NCBI GenBank assembly: GCA_003282175.1
Contig: QBZX01000002.1
Coordinates: forward strand, 1-64,000
From: Pelagibacteraceae bacterium AG-337-G06
Lineage (GTDB): Bacteria; Pseudomonadota; Alphaproteobacteria; Pelagibacterales; AG-422-B15
Direction of reading: 5' to 3'
Length of the DNA: 64,000 nt
Each line of letters starts with the position of its first letter. The stretch's first letter is position 1. The notes below the pieces were generated by a model. The model saw only the letters and a list, made by a program, of their open reading frames with translations, made no database searches and had not been told where the DNA came from. Shown in pieces: positions 8,514 through 17,099 of the stretch. The position numbers and the translations under genes are program-made.

Positions 8514-8979
8514 GGTTTTTCACAAAATTATATTCTACAGTATCACTGATATCATGTAATCTTCTGATCTTTTTTGATCTTTTATAATTCATTTTTGAAT
8601 ACATCTTGTGAGCTTCCTTAAATCTAGTATCTGTCCACAAGAAAACTTTAGATTTATTCTCTCTTAAAGCAATATTCTCAACCTTTTTAACTAAAAGTTT
8701 TGCCAATCCTTTTTTTCTAAATTTTTGGTCTATGTATAGTTTATGAATTTCAATTTCATTTTTTTTACTCGGAAGATATCCCATGCATCCAATAATTTTT
8801 TTTTTATCTTCTATAACCCAAAACTTCCCTTTTAGTCCATGGAAATAAGAGTAAACATATTTTAGTTCAGGCGAGTCATTGTCTACATCAAGAAAACAGT
8901 TTTGATAGTCCTTAAAACACTTTCTGATTAATTTAATAATCTGATCTGAGTCTTTATTTCTTGCTAGTCTTAGATTCAT
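8506..8979 (-). CDS. GNAT-family N-acetyltransferase
   Basis: Acetyl-CoA-dependent acyltransferase of 157 residues. Seen: a GNAT core with EIHKLYIDQKFRKKGLAKLL, the motif-A acetyl-CoA pyrophosphate loop (Q/R-x-x-G-x-G/A), and a C-terminal FLWTDTRFKEAHKMYSKMNY segment typical of the last strand-helix pair. The substrate cannot be deduced. Its start codon is only 20 bases from that of the divergent SDR gene, so the promoters of both must overlap or lie inside the neighbours. Confidence 0.85.
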   Translation of the reverse strand: MNLRLARNKDSDQIIKLIRKCFKDYQNCFLDVDNDSPELKYVYSYFHGLKGKFWVIEDKKKIIGCMGYLPSKKNEIEIHKLYIDQKFRKKGLAKLLVKKVENIALRENKSKVFLWTDTRFKEAHKMYSKMNYKRSKKIRRLHDISDTVEYNFVKNLR

Positions 8980-8999
8980 GAGATTTAATTATACTTTAA

Positions 9000-9809
9000 A
9001 TGAGCTATTTTAATAATAAAACGATATGGATTACGGGAGCTTCTTCTGGAATAGGAGAGGCATTGGCTGTTCATCTCTCAAAACTAAATGCGAACCTCAT
9101 TCTTACTGCTAGACGAAAAGATGAACTAGAAAGGGTCAAAAATAGGTGCGGTAATAGCAATGTGCATATATTCCCCTGTGATCTTGAGAATATAGATAGT
9201 ATAGATGAACTATCAAATAAAGTTCATGCTCAGGTTGATCAAATCGACATTTTGATAAATAACGCAGGTGTATCAGCGTGGTCATCTATAAAGGATACAA
9301 ATTTTGAAGTATTTGAAAAAGTTATGAAGCTAAATTATTTGTCAGTGGTAAAACTAACTCAATCCGTATTACCAAAAATGATTGAACGTAAGTCTGGGCA
9401 AATAGTTGCAAACACAAGTCTATTAGGTGTTTTAGCAATTAAAAATAGAGGAGTTTACGCATCTTCTAAGCATGCAATGCATGGCTTTATGAATGTTTTG
9501 CGGGCAGAAATGCACGAACATAACATCAAAGTGAATACTGTTGCCCCAGGTTTAGTGGATACAGAGGTAGGCGTTAAGGCCTTGACTGAAGATGGATCTG
9601 CATATGGAAAAAATGATAGAGGACATGCCACTAAGGGAATGTCAGCTGAAGAAGCTGCTAAAATGATCATGAATGCAATTAAAAAAAATAAAAGAGAAAC
9701 TTATATCATTCCGATATTTAGTATTTCAAAAATTGCAATTTATTTGAATAGGTTTCTGCCTGGCATAGCTTCAATATGGTCAAGAAACTATAATGAAGTA
9801 GAAGATTAA
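9000..9809 (+). CDS. Short-chain dehydrogenase/reductase
   Basis: NAD(P)-dependent classical SDR of 269 residues. Seen: TGASSGIG at residues 12-19 (cofactor binding), NNAG at 87-90, and the catalytic set Ser140, Tyr153, Lys157 in YASSK. Arg in the TARRK stretch after strand 2 favours NADP(H). The C-terminal tail IAIYLNRFLPGIASIW is hydrophobic, as in DltE/YqjQ-like SDRs that act at the membrane on lipid-like ketones; the substrate is not determinable. The gene stands alone, convergent with the next. Confidence 0.85.
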   Translation: MSYFNNKTIWITGASSGIGEALAVHLSKLNANLILTARRKDELERVKNRCGNSNVHIFPCDLENIDSIDELSNKVHAQVDQIDILINNAGVSAWSSIKDTNFEVFEKVMKLNYLSVVKLTQSVLPKMIERKSGQIVANTSLLGVLAIKNRGVYASSKHAMHGFMNVLRAEMHEHNIKVNTVAPGLVDTEVGVKALTEDGSAYGKNDRGHATKGMSAEEAAKMIMNAIKKNKRETYIIPIFSISKIAIYLNRFLPGIASIWSRNYNEVED

Positions 9810-9820
9810 AATTGTAAGCC

Positions 9821-10405
9821 TTATTTTTGAATATCTTCAATTAAAAACTTCATACTATCTATGCCCCAAAACATTTCATTTTCAAGATAGAACGTAGGAA
9901 CGCCAAATGACCCTTTTCCAATGGCAAATTCAGTATTTTCTCTTAATTTATTTTTTGTTTCATCACTTGATATACCCTCAGAAAATGCATTAGCATCAAT
10001 TCCAGATTGATTTGCAACTTGAGTTAAAATTTCTTGATCATTTAAATTCATTGCTTTCACCCAAATAGACTCAAACATTGTTTCCATGTATTTTTCAAGA
10101 AGCCCTTCTTTTTGAGCTAATACTGCGCCCCGCATGTGAGGAACAGTAAGAATTGGAAAGTAAGGATTCATTTTGAATGGAATATCTAATTTCTTTGACC
10201 AACGAGTGATATCCTTAAACATGTATTCACCTTTTTTTGGTACAGAAGCAGGTGGTTGATTTCCTGTAGCCTTGAAAATACCACCAAGTAAAACAGGCAA
10301 TATTTCTAATGATGCTCCAGCATCTCTAAGAGCACCTAAGTTATTATAGGCTAGGTAAGAGTATGGACTTCCAAAATCAAAGCAAAATGTTACGTTTTTA
10401 GACAT
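9821..10405 (-). CDS. DsbA-fold 2-hydroxychromene-2-carboxylate isomerase-like protein
   Basis: Cytosolic kappa-class glutathione-transferase relative of 194 residues. Seen: FCFDFGSPYSYLAYNNL at the N-terminus, where Ser13 takes the place of the DsbA active-site cysteine, and GSFGVPTFYLENEMFWGIDSM near the C-terminus with the cis-Pro (GVPTF). These are hallmarks of NahD/HCCA isomerases, which use glutathione in naphthalene breakdown. In genomes without aromatic pathways the family has unknown substrates, and no naphthalene genes lie nearby. No signal peptide. Confidence 0.8.
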   Translation of the reverse strand: MSKNVTFCFDFGSPYSYLAYNNLGALRDAGASLEILPVLLGGIFKATGNQPPASVPKKGEYMFKDITRWSKKLDIPFKMNPYFPILTVPHMRGAVLAQKEGLLEKYMETMFESIWVKAMNLNDQEILTQVANQSGIDANAFSEGISSDETKNKLRENTEFAIGKGSFGVPTFYLENEMFWGIDSMKFLIEDIQK

Positions 10406-10446
10406 ATTTGATGGTATATATATAAAGAAAAAAAATAAATAGTAAA

Positions 10447-11592
10447 ATGAAGATTGCAGTAATTACAGGAGAAGAGTCAGGAGATAAACTAGCAGCCTCC
10501 GCCATTAAAGAACTTAAACTTCAATACAAAAAAAATATTCATCTTTTTGGCATTGGAGGCAATGCCTTAAAAAAACAAGGAATAGATAATTTATTTGATA
10601 TCTCAGAAATAAATGTAATGGGCCTTATAGAAGTTTTGCCCAAGGTGCTAAAGATTAATACAATTATAAATAAAACGGTTGATAAAATTATTGAGATGAA
10701 ACCGGATATAGTTTTTACGGTCGACAGCCCGGACTTTACACTGAGAGTAGCTAGGCGAATAAAAAGTAAAAAAAGAGAACTTAAAATTGTACATTATGTT
10801 GCTCCAAGTGTATGGGCATGGAGACCTGGAAGAATTAAAACAGTAAAAAAATCAGTCGATCATTTACTAACAATACTTCCATTTGAAAAAAAAATCTTTG
10901 ACTCTCATAATATAAAAACAACCTTTGTAGGCCATCCAATAACTGAGGTAGATTTAAGTGAATACAAGAATGATACAATAAATGAGCCAGAGTCATTACA
11001 GAAAGAAATATTTTTAATAATGCCAGGTAGTCGCAGAAAAGAGATTGAAATGCTTCTTCCAACATATCTAAGTGCGGTCGATGAAATGAACTTAAAGACT
11101 AGGTTTCGACTTGTAATTCCAACAACAAAAAATATGACAAAAACAGTCAAAAATATTATTGAAGATTATTCATCTAATATACCAATAGAGGTTATTGATG
11201 ATGAAAAAGAAAAATATTTATGCTTTTTCAATGCTAATTTTGCTATTGTTACATCAGGAACAGCTGCATTAGAACTAAGTTACTTTAATACATTATACGT
11301 TACAGCTTATCGCTTTAATCCATTAACTTACTTCTTACTTAACTTAATGATTAGGTCAAAAATTGGAAATCTGATTAATATCATTCTTGGCAAAATGGTA
11401 ATTCCAGAATTGCTACAAAATGAATGCAACAAAAAAAATATTATAAAATTTATCAATAAGTATTTAGAGGATGAAAATTATAGGGGCGATGTAATAAATC
11501 AAACCAAAGAAGCGATTAAACAATTAAGTACTGCACAAACACCCAGCCGTTTAGCGGCGACAGCTATACTAGATGCCTGCAATGAGAAATAG
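10447..11592 (+). CDS. lpxB: Lipid-A-disaccharide synthase
   Basis: Family-19 glycosyltransferase that joins UDP-2,3-diacylglucosamine and lipid X into the lipid A disaccharide on the inner face of the cytoplasmic membrane. Seen: the start motif ITGEESGDKLAASAI, FGIGGNALKKQG, YVAPSVWAWRPGRIK, and MPGSRRKEIEMLLP, all conserved in LpxB; ATSGTAALE near residue 275 is the nucleotide-binding segment. 381 residues is the usual length. It heads a run of five overlapping genes and shows that the organism makes lipid A. It is found here without lpxA or lpxD. Confidence 0.95.
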   Translation: MKIAVITGEESGDKLAASAIKELKLQYKKNIHLFGIGGNALKKQGIDNLFDISEINVMGLIEVLPKVLKINTIINKTVDKIIEMKPDIVFTVDSPDFTLRVARRIKSKKRELKIVHYVAPSVWAWRPGRIKTVKKSVDHLLTILPFEKKIFDSHNIKTTFVGHPITEVDLSEYKNDTINEPESLQKEIFLIMPGSRRKEIEMLLPTYLSAVDEMNLKTRFRLVIPTTKNMTKTVKNIIEDYSSNIPIEVIDDEKEKYLCFFNANFAIVTSGTAALELSYFNTLYVTAYRFNPLTYFLLNLMIRSKIGNLINIILGKMVIPELLQNECNKKNIIKFINKYLEDENYRGDVINQTKEAIKQLSTAQTPSRLAATAILDACNEK

Positions 11593-12106
11593 ATCTAGCT
11601 ATACCGAGATTGAAGGTAAGGCTCTATGGTATTTACAGAGATACGCAACAAGCTCAGAAAACTTAAGAAGTTATTTAAAAAGAAAGGTTAAAGATACACA
11701 TTTAAATGTTGGCTCTGACGAAATAATAAATACAATAATTTCTTCATTAGAGGATCAAAAAATATTAGATGATAAGGTATTTTCTGAGAGTAAAATTAGA
11801 AACTTTCTTAACAGAGGTTGGTCACTAAAGAAAATTCAGTTTAGACTTCGTGAACTTAAAGTTAAAAATAACATAGTCGAAGAATGTATCGCTGAAGCAA
11901 AGGAGGTAAATAAAAATTTTGATTTAGTTGCTGCGGCAAAATTAGCAAGAAAAAAATCAATAGGGCCCTTTAGAAAAAAAGAATTAAATGATAAAACAAA
12001 AAATAAAGAGTTAGGAATTTTGTCAAGAGCTGGTTTTTCTTATAACATTGTTAAACAAGTTTTATTTGAGTCAGACATTGAGGAACTAGAGGAATTATAT
12101 GATTAA
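11573..12106 (+). CDS. recX: Regulatory protein RecX
   Basis: RecA-filament modulator of 177 residues. Seen: three tandem three-helix repeats, beginning ALWYLQRYATSSENLRSYLKRK, and the middle IRNFLNRGWSLKKIQFRLRELKV, both typical of RecX. It starts 20 bases inside lpxB (two in-frame ATGs at 11573 and 11582 could serve) and its end overlaps the next SDR by 8 bases. It lies far from any recA in this window, which is common in alphaproteobacteria. Confidence 0.85.
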   Translation: MPAMRNRSSYTEIEGKALWYLQRYATSSENLRSYLKRKVKDTHLNVGSDEIINTIISSLEDQKILDDKVFSESKIRNFLNRGWSLKKIQFRLRELKVKNNIVEECIAEAKEVNKNFDLVAAAKLARKKSIGPFRKKELNDKTKNKELGILSRAGFSYNIVKQVLFESDIEELEELYD

Positions 12107-12854
12107 AGGTAAAGTGGTTATTGTAACGGGAGCAGCGAGAGGTTTGGGTCAGAAGTACATTATTGAAATGGCAAAGGAGGGAGCTCAAGTTGTCTTTGCT
12201 GATATCAATGATTGTAGTGAGACTGAAGCTAAAGTATCTGAAATTACAAATGATTACCTTAACCTTAATCTCAACGTTACTGAATTCGATTCTTGTGGCA
12301 AGCTGGTCAGTAGTGCTGTTGAAAAATTCGGGAAAGTGGATGTTCTTGTGAACAATGCAGCATTATATGGAGCGCTTAAAAGCTCTAGGTTTGAAGATAT
12401 TGATCCTGAGCAATGGGATAGAGCGATGAATGTAAATGTGAAAGGCTTATGGAATTGTTGCCGCGCAGTTTCTCCAGTTATGAGAGAAAATAAAAATGGA
12501 TCAATAATCAATATAGCCTCACTTGCTGCAAAATACGGAATGCCTTATGCAGCAGACTATGCAACTTCAAAAGCAGCGGTAATAGGACTTACTCGTGTAA
12601 TGGCAAGGGAAATGGGCAAAGACAATATTCGAGTGAATGCAGTTGCTCCTTCAATGGTAAAGACAGAATCAGCAAAAGAGTTTTTAGGAGAAAAAGCCGA
12701 AAGAGGATTTGAAGTTATTTCAAAAGGCCAAATACTTCAAAAAACATTAGAAGTAGATGATATTTATGGGACAATTTTATATTTGGCTAGTGATCATAGT
12801 AAATTTGTAACTGGACAGACAATAATGGTGGATGGGGGTAGTATACTATCATAG
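12099..12854 (+). CDS. Short-chain dehydrogenase/reductase (FabG-like)
   Basis: NAD(P)-dependent classical SDR of 251 residues. Seen: TGAARGLG at residues 10-17, Asp35 after the second strand (favours NAD), NNAA at 85-88, catalytic Ser141, Tyr154 and Lys158 (YATSK), and the C-terminal TGQTIMVDGG typical of FabG-like enzymes. It belongs to the overlapping lpxB-recX run. Related enzymes are 3-oxoacyl-ACP reductases, polyol or hydroxy-acid dehydrogenases; the substrate is not determinable. Confidence 0.85.
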   Translation: MIKGKVVIVTGAARGLGQKYIIEMAKEGAQVVFADINDCSETEAKVSEITNDYLNLNLNVTEFDSCGKLVSSAVEKFGKVDVLVNNAALYGALKSSRFEDIDPEQWDRAMNVNVKGLWNCCRAVSPVMRENKNGSIINIASLAAKYGMPYAADYATSKAAVIGLTRVMAREMGKDNIRVNAVAPSMVKTESAKEFLGEKAERGFEVISKGQILQKTLEVDDIYGTILYLASDHSKFVTGQTIMVDGGSILS

Positions 12855-12856
12855 GT

Positions 12857-12985
12857 ATGGTTGAAAAACGAAGACTCAAAAGCAATCCAATAGCAAGAGA
12901 GTTGAGGACCACAAAATATAAACCGCATAAAATCCAGAATAAAAAAAAATTACAGGAACGTAAGCGAGTAAAAATTAAAATATGA
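12857..12985 (+). CDS. Small basic protein of 42 residues
   Basis: A complete reading frame fits exactly between the SDR and nitroreductase genes: its ATG is 2 bases after the SDR stop and its TGA overlaps the next ATG. The protein is very basic (about 16 Lys/Arg), without Cys or hydrophobic segments, and contains NPIARELRTTKYKPHKIQNK. The pattern NP-(I/V)-A-(R/K)-x-L-R-T/x-x-(Y/F) followed by a Lys/Arg-rich tail resembles a small conserved proteobacterial protein of unknown role (from memory). RNA or ribosome binding is a guess from its charge. Confidence 0.65.
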   Translation: MVEKRRLKSNPIARELRTTKYKPHKIQNKKKLQERKRVKIKI

Positions 12986-13647
12986 TTAGTGTTTCAGAGG
13001 CTGTTGAAAAACGAAAATCGATAAGATCATTTATTGATAAGCCCGTAAGCGATGAAATCATTAAAAAAATTTTAGAAAAAGCAAGCCGATCACCTTCCGG
13101 AGGTAATTTGCAGCCTTGGAAAGTCTATATTCTAAATGGGCAATCAATGAATGAATTTCTTTTGTTTCAAAAAGATTGGAAGGGTACAGATCATCCTGAA
13201 TACCCGATCTATCCATCAAAGCTTAAAGAACCATATAGGACGTCAAGATTTGAGGTGGGTGAACAGCTTTACGGCTCAATAGGTATTGAACGCGAAGACA
13301 AAGAAGCAAGATATAATCAGATGCTTGAGAATTTTAACTTTTTTGGTGCTCCCGCAGCACTCTTTTGTTTTATAGATCGACAAATGAACCAACCTCAATG
13401 GTCAGATTTAGGTATGTTTTTACAAACATTTATGTTACTAGCGCAAGAGGAGGGAATTGATACTTGCGCTCAAGAGTCATGGTCGTTGAAGCAAAAATTA
13501 GTTTCAGAGTTTGTAAGCGCTGAGGCTGATCTTATGTTGTTCTGCGGTATGGCAATTGGATATAAAGAAATGTCTGCACCAATAAATAATTATCAGACCA
13601 AGAGAAGAAACATTGATGAATGGGTGACGTTCGTTTCTAAAAAGTAA
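12982..13647 (+). CDS. Nitroreductase-family flavoprotein
   Basis: FMN-dependent NAD(P)H oxidoreductase of 221 residues. Seen: RKSIRSFIDKPVSDEIIKKIL at the N-terminus, SRSPSGGNLQPWKVYIL (FMN-binding Ser and Asn), and DLGMFLQTFMLLAQEEGIDTCAQ followed by the FCGMAIGYKE segment, all family signatures. The substrate could be a nitroaromatic, quinone or enone. Start ATG overlaps the stop of the small basic protein gene; the stop is 1 base from a convergent gene. Confidence 0.85.
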   Translation: MISVSEAVEKRKSIRSFIDKPVSDEIIKKILEKASRSPSGGNLQPWKVYILNGQSMNEFLLFQKDWKGTDHPEYPIYPSKLKEPYRTSRFEVGEQLYGSIGIEREDKEARYNQMLENFNFFGAPAALFCFIDRQMNQPQWSDLGMFLQTFMLLAQEEGIDTCAQESWSLKQKLVSEFVSAEADLMLFCGMAIGYKEMSAPINNYQTKRRNIDEWVTFVSKK

Positions 13648-13648
13648 A

Positions 13649-14542
13649 TTACTTATAAAGATTGATTATAGCCTCAGCTAATTCTTCTGGCTGATCTTCT
13701 TGGATAAAATGACCACCATGAATTAACTTATGATTCATTCCTTCACAACCAGGAATTAATTTTTGAAATAGTTTTTCGCCTCCAGCAGAGACTTTGTCTT
13801 CAGTTCCGAATATTGTAACTGTTGGCTTTTTGAACTGCTTTAAAATTTTCCAAGCTTCTACATTTTCAGGGACACTTGGAGCATCTGGATCCATGGGCAC
13901 AAGAGTTGGAAACTGTCTTGCACATGCTAAATAGTCCTCGCCTGGAAAGGGAGCATTATAGGCCTCAACTGCTTTATCTGATATTTTGTTGACTGTTCCT
14001 CCATATACAATTCTTCCAGAATTAAACTTTTCAACAGTTTGACTATATTTTTTCCAAGCATCAAACCCCTCTGAAGACCCTTTGCCTATAGGAAGCCAAG
14101 TATTTGAGAGTACAAGGCCATCAAATAGTTCAGGATGATTGGCAACCATTCTTAAACCAATAAGTCCTCCCCAATCTTGGGCAAAAAGAGTTATATTTTT
14201 TAAACCTAACTGGCTGATAATTTCAGATGTCCAAACTACATGTCTTTCATAAGTATATTCTTCTTTTTCTTTGATCTTATCTGATTTACCAAAACCAATT
14301 AAATCAGGGGCAATTATACGTTTTCCACTTTTTTCCAAAATGGGAATCATTTTTCTGTAAAGATATGACCATGTTGGCTCACCATGAAGAAGTAATATTG
14401 TTTCATCATTATTGCTGTTAACATCAACATAATGCATTCTGGCACTAAGATTATCACCTATCTTAATCGTGATATAATTTTCTTTAAAATTATAATCTTC
14501 AAGATTATTAAAGTATTCTTCTGGTGTTCTTAGAATTTCCAT
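13649..14542 (-). CDS. Haloalkane dehalogenase (subfamily I-like alpha/beta hydrolase)
   Basis: Predicted to hydrolyse carbon-halogen bonds to alcohols in the cytoplasm. Seen: HGEPTWSYLYRKMIP, whose Glu55 is the family's oxyanion/halide neighbour; the nucleophile elbow QDWGG with Asp123 and halide-stabilising Trp124; the acid Asp249 in GTEDKVSAGG after strand 7, the subfamily-I position; and His278 in HGGHFIQED. The triad and spacing match DhlA/DmbB-type dehalogenases closely and exclude epoxide hydrolases, which lack the DW pair. 297 residues is normal. Natural substrates may be algal bromo- or chloro-alkanes (inference). It stands alone between convergent and codirectional neighbours. Confidence 0.8.
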   Translation of the reverse strand: MEILRTPEEYFNNLEDYNFKENYITIKIGDNLSARMHYVDVNSNNDETILLLHGEPTWSYLYRKMIPILEKSGKRIIAPDLIGFGKSDKIKEKEEYTYERHVVWTSEIISQLGLKNITLFAQDWGGLIGLRMVANHPELFDGLVLSNTWLPIGKGSSEGFDAWKKYSQTVEKFNSGRIVYGGTVNKISDKAVEAYNAPFPGEDYLACARQFPTLVPMDPDAPSVPENVEAWKILKQFKKPTVTIFGTEDKVSAGGEKLFQKLIPGCEGMNHKLIHGGHFIQEDQPEELAEAIINLYK

Positions 14543-14595
14543 AAACGAATACTACAATAAGATTAAAATAAAAAAATAGTAATTATCATCAATAA

Positions 14596-15834
14596 TTATT
14601 CCTCAAGGTATTCTTCTGCATCAGGATAAAGCTCCATGGAAGTAGGGGCTGCACGACTACTCATTAATACAGTATTTCCTTGCTCATTAAGTGGTACGGC
14701 TGTTCGAACTGACATTCTGTATAAACCAAATAAACCTAAGCTAGAATGAGTTATAAATAGATAAATCCAGAAACCATTTGCTCCCACTAAGTCAATGGCT
14801 AACCCAGCTAGAATTGGTCCAAGCGTAAGGCCTATACCGCCAGCCAGCTGAAGACCTGAGCTTGCGGCAACCATTTCTTTTTTAGAAAGAAAGTCATTCG
14901 TATGAGCAATAGCAAGTGGATAAAGAGGGACAGTCAACCCACCAAAAATAAAAGTGATCGATATTAAAAAGAAAAAACTGCTCCCAAAAATTACGGCGAG
15001 CACTGCCAACAGTCCTGCTATCAACGAAACAATTACTATAATAGTTCTTCTATCGTATTTGTCTGAGAGGTATCCAACAAGATATTGGTTGATTGCACCA
15101 CCAATGATAAAGGTAAACATAAATATTGATACTTGTTGAACAGTCAAACCACTTGTAATTCCATAAATAGTTCCAATACCCCATAACGCTCCATGAGCGA
15201 GGCCAGTAAGCATAGCTGCAACCACTCCCAAAGGTGAAGTTTTATACAATTCTTTAATTGATAAGAACTCAATTACACTAAAGTCTGGCTGTTTACTAAC
15301 AACTACCAAAATAGGCACTAATGAAATTGAAATTAGGATTGAAACCAACATGAATAGTGAAGCTGTTTCTGGATCAGCAATATTTAAAAAAAGTTGTCCA
15401 AAAGCACTTCCCGCCATACTTACCATCATGTAAATAGACAAGGCCTGACCTCGATTTTCATTTTCAGATAAGTCATTAATCCAGCTTTCTGCCACTGTGT
15501 ACATACCAACAAAGCACATTCCAGAAATGAATCTCATTAAAAACCATCCTAGAAAACTTACGTGAATTGAATGAAACAGAATAGATATTGATGCAATTGA
15601 AGCTAAAGCGGCAAACATTCTTACATGTCCAACTTTTCTTATGCGATGAGGAATAACCAAAGCACCACTTAAAAAACCTGCATAATAGCCGGTTAAGATT
15701 ATACCAGCAGAAAGAGCAGAGTATCCTTCAATTGATGCTCTTACTCCAATAAGGCTTCCCTGAAGTCCATTGGCAAGCATCATCATGCCAACCCCAAAAA
15801 ACAGAGCCCATGTCCCCTTGAGCAAATTATACAT
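14596..15834 (-). CDS. MFS transporter (YcaD-like)
   Basis: Inner-membrane transporter of the major facilitator superfamily, 412 residues with about twelve membrane segments. Seen: the GYYAGFLSGALVIPHRIRKVGHVR loop between helices 2 and 3 (family motif A position), the repeated YLSDKYDRRTIIVI in the second half (motif A again), and MYTVAESWINDLSENENRGQ, typical of the YcaD/DHA-like group. The C-terminal cytosolic tail contains acidic residues (DAEEYLEE). The transported substrate is unknown. Confidence 0.85.
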   Translation of the reverse strand: MYNLLKGTWALFFGVGMMMLANGLQGSLIGVRASIEGYSALSAGIILTGYYAGFLSGALVIPHRIRKVGHVRMFAALASIASISILFHSIHVSFLGWFLMRFISGMCFVGMYTVAESWINDLSENENRGQALSIYMMVSMAGSAFGQLFLNIADPETASLFMLVSILISISLVPILVVVSKQPDFSVIEFLSIKELYKTSPLGVVAAMLTGLAHGALWGIGTIYGITSGLTVQQVSIFMFTFIIGGAINQYLVGYLSDKYDRRTIIVIVSLIAGLLAVLAVIFGSSFFFLISITFIFGGLTVPLYPLAIAHTNDFLSKKEMVAASSGLQLAGGIGLTLGPILAGLAIDLVGANGFWIYLFITHSSLGLFGLYRMSVRTAVPLNEQGNTVLMSSRAAPTSMELYPDAEEYLEE

Positions 15835-15853
15835 AGTAATTTTAGAAATTAAT

Positions 15854-16351
15854 TCAAAGCCATCTTCTGACTGACTTCTTATAGTCTAAATAAACTTTTC
15901 CAAATTCTTTTTCAAGATATTTTTCCTCAGGTACTATGACCCCATATGTGAGAAGTGGAATAGATATGACAGCAGCAAAAATGTACCACCAAGAATTAAA
16001 TGCAACCCCACAACTCGATAAAATAATAACCATTGCAAGATAAATTGGATTTCTAGAAAATCTGAAACTTCCCCCCACAAATAATTGATGTTGTATTGAC
16101 TTTGGATGAGGATTTTCTTCATTATCAGAAAATATTTTCAAAGTATAGATTGCGAGTAAGAATGATAAAACTGCAATAACTAATCCAATAATCAAAAATG
16201 CTACATTGCCTTTAAAAATTGGTAAATGAATAAAAAAACTATCGAGTAGGCTGGATGCTAACAATCCTATCATCAGAGCATAAGGGGGGAAAAAAGTTGT
16301 TCGGGCCCCTTGGGCTCTAACAGGCTTTATAGGGTCATTTTCACTACTCAT
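15854..16351 (-). CDS. Isoprenylcysteine methyltransferase-family membrane protein
   Basis: Integral membrane protein of 165 residues from the ICMT/PEMT-like methyltransferase superfamily. Seen: four hydrophobic segments and the C-terminal signature GGSFRFSRNPIYLAMV with EEKYLEKEFGKVYLDYKKSVRRWL, in which RNP-xY, the EE pair and the Tyr-Arg tail bind S-adenosylmethionine. Bacterial members methylate unknown lipids or small molecules. It lies 20 bases upstream of the MFS gene on the same strand, so the two may be co-transcribed. Confidence 0.8.
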   Translation of the reverse strand: MSSENDPIKPVRAQGARTTFFPPYALMIGLLASSLLDSFFIHLPIFKGNVAFLIIGLVIAVLSFLLAIYTLKIFSDNEENPHPKSIQHQLFVGGSFRFSRNPIYLAMVIILSSCGVAFNSWWYIFAAVISIPLLTYGVIVPEEKYLEKEFGKVYLDYKKSVRRWL

Positions 16352-16428
16352 ACATTTAATTTTTCTTTAATTTATTGAACATTTAATTTTTTTAAGTTAA
16401 ACCCACGATAATTTATTTTACAAGAAAA

Positions 16429-16896
16429 ATGATGTTTAAAAAACGAAATTCAGTAGAGCAGGTAGAGGAGAGTGAAGATCTTGCTCCAAAATTTGATGAG
16501 AATGGTCTTATTGTAGTTACCACTATAGATCACCAAACAAAAGAGATCTTGATGACAGGTTATATGAATGAAGAATCCCTAACCAAATCAATTGAGACTA
16601 AAGAGGCTCACTATTACAGCAGGACTCGAAAGACCATATGGCATAAGGGAGCGAAAAGCGGTTATGTTCAAAAAATCAAAGAAATTTTAATAGATGATGA
16701 CCAAGACTCCCTCTGTATGATGGTTGACATTGGTGAAAATGGTGCCAGCTGCCATGTTGGTTATAAGTCTTGTTTTTATAGAGAAATTGACTTAGAAGAT
16801 ACAAAAAATAAACCGGGTTTAAGGTTTAAAACAACTAAGAAAGTTTTTGATCCTAACATAGTTTACGGAGATGAGCCTAACCCAACTAAACTATAA
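16429..16896 (+). CDS. hisI: Phosphoribosyl-AMP cyclohydrolase
   Basis: Third step of histidine synthesis, opening the adenine ring of PR-AMP; zinc enzyme of the cytoplasm. Seen: MTGYMNEESLTKSIETKEAHYYSRTRK, WHKGAKSGYVQKI, and the metal-binding NGASCHVGYKSCFYREI with its paired cysteines. At 155 residues it is slightly long because of a charged N-terminal extension of about 20 residues. The fused HisE domain seen in enterobacteria is absent, as expected in alphaproteobacteria. Followed 14 bases later by rpmF. Confidence 0.95.
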   Translation: MMFKKRNSVEQVEESEDLAPKFDENGLIVVTTIDHQTKEILMTGYMNEESLTKSIETKEAHYYSRTRKTIWHKGAKSGYVQKIKEILIDDDQDSLCMMVDIGENGASCHVGYKSCFYREIDLEDTKNKPGLRFKTTKKVFDPNIVYGDEPNPTKL

Positions 16897-16910
16897 GGAA
16901 CTTATTAGAA

Positions 16911-17096
16911 ATGGCCGTACCTAAGAGTAAGATATCAAATTCAAGAAGAGGAATGAGAAGATCTCATCTAAGATTAAAAGGTAAAAATTTTATTGAAGAT
17001 AAAGAGTCTGGTGAAATGCGTTTGCCTCATCATGTTGATATGACTACAGGCACATATAACGGAAAAAAAATCTTTACTCCTAAAGCTGAAAAGTAA
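16911..17096 (+). CDS. rpmF: 50S ribosomal protein L32
   Basis: Large-subunit ribosomal protein bL32, 61 residues. Seen: MAVPKSKISNSRRGMRRSH, the invariant bL32 opening, and LPHHVDMTTGTYNGKKIF. The zinc-binding cysteines of some bacterial L32 proteins are absent, which is the usual alphaproteobacterial form. AAGGAA sits before the start. The 3' end is 3 bases from the convergent dgcA gene. Confidence 0.95.
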   Translation: MAVPKSKISNSRRGMRRSHLRLKGKNFIEDKESGEMRLPHHVDMTTGTYNGKKIFTPKAEK

Positions 17097-17099
17097 TTT

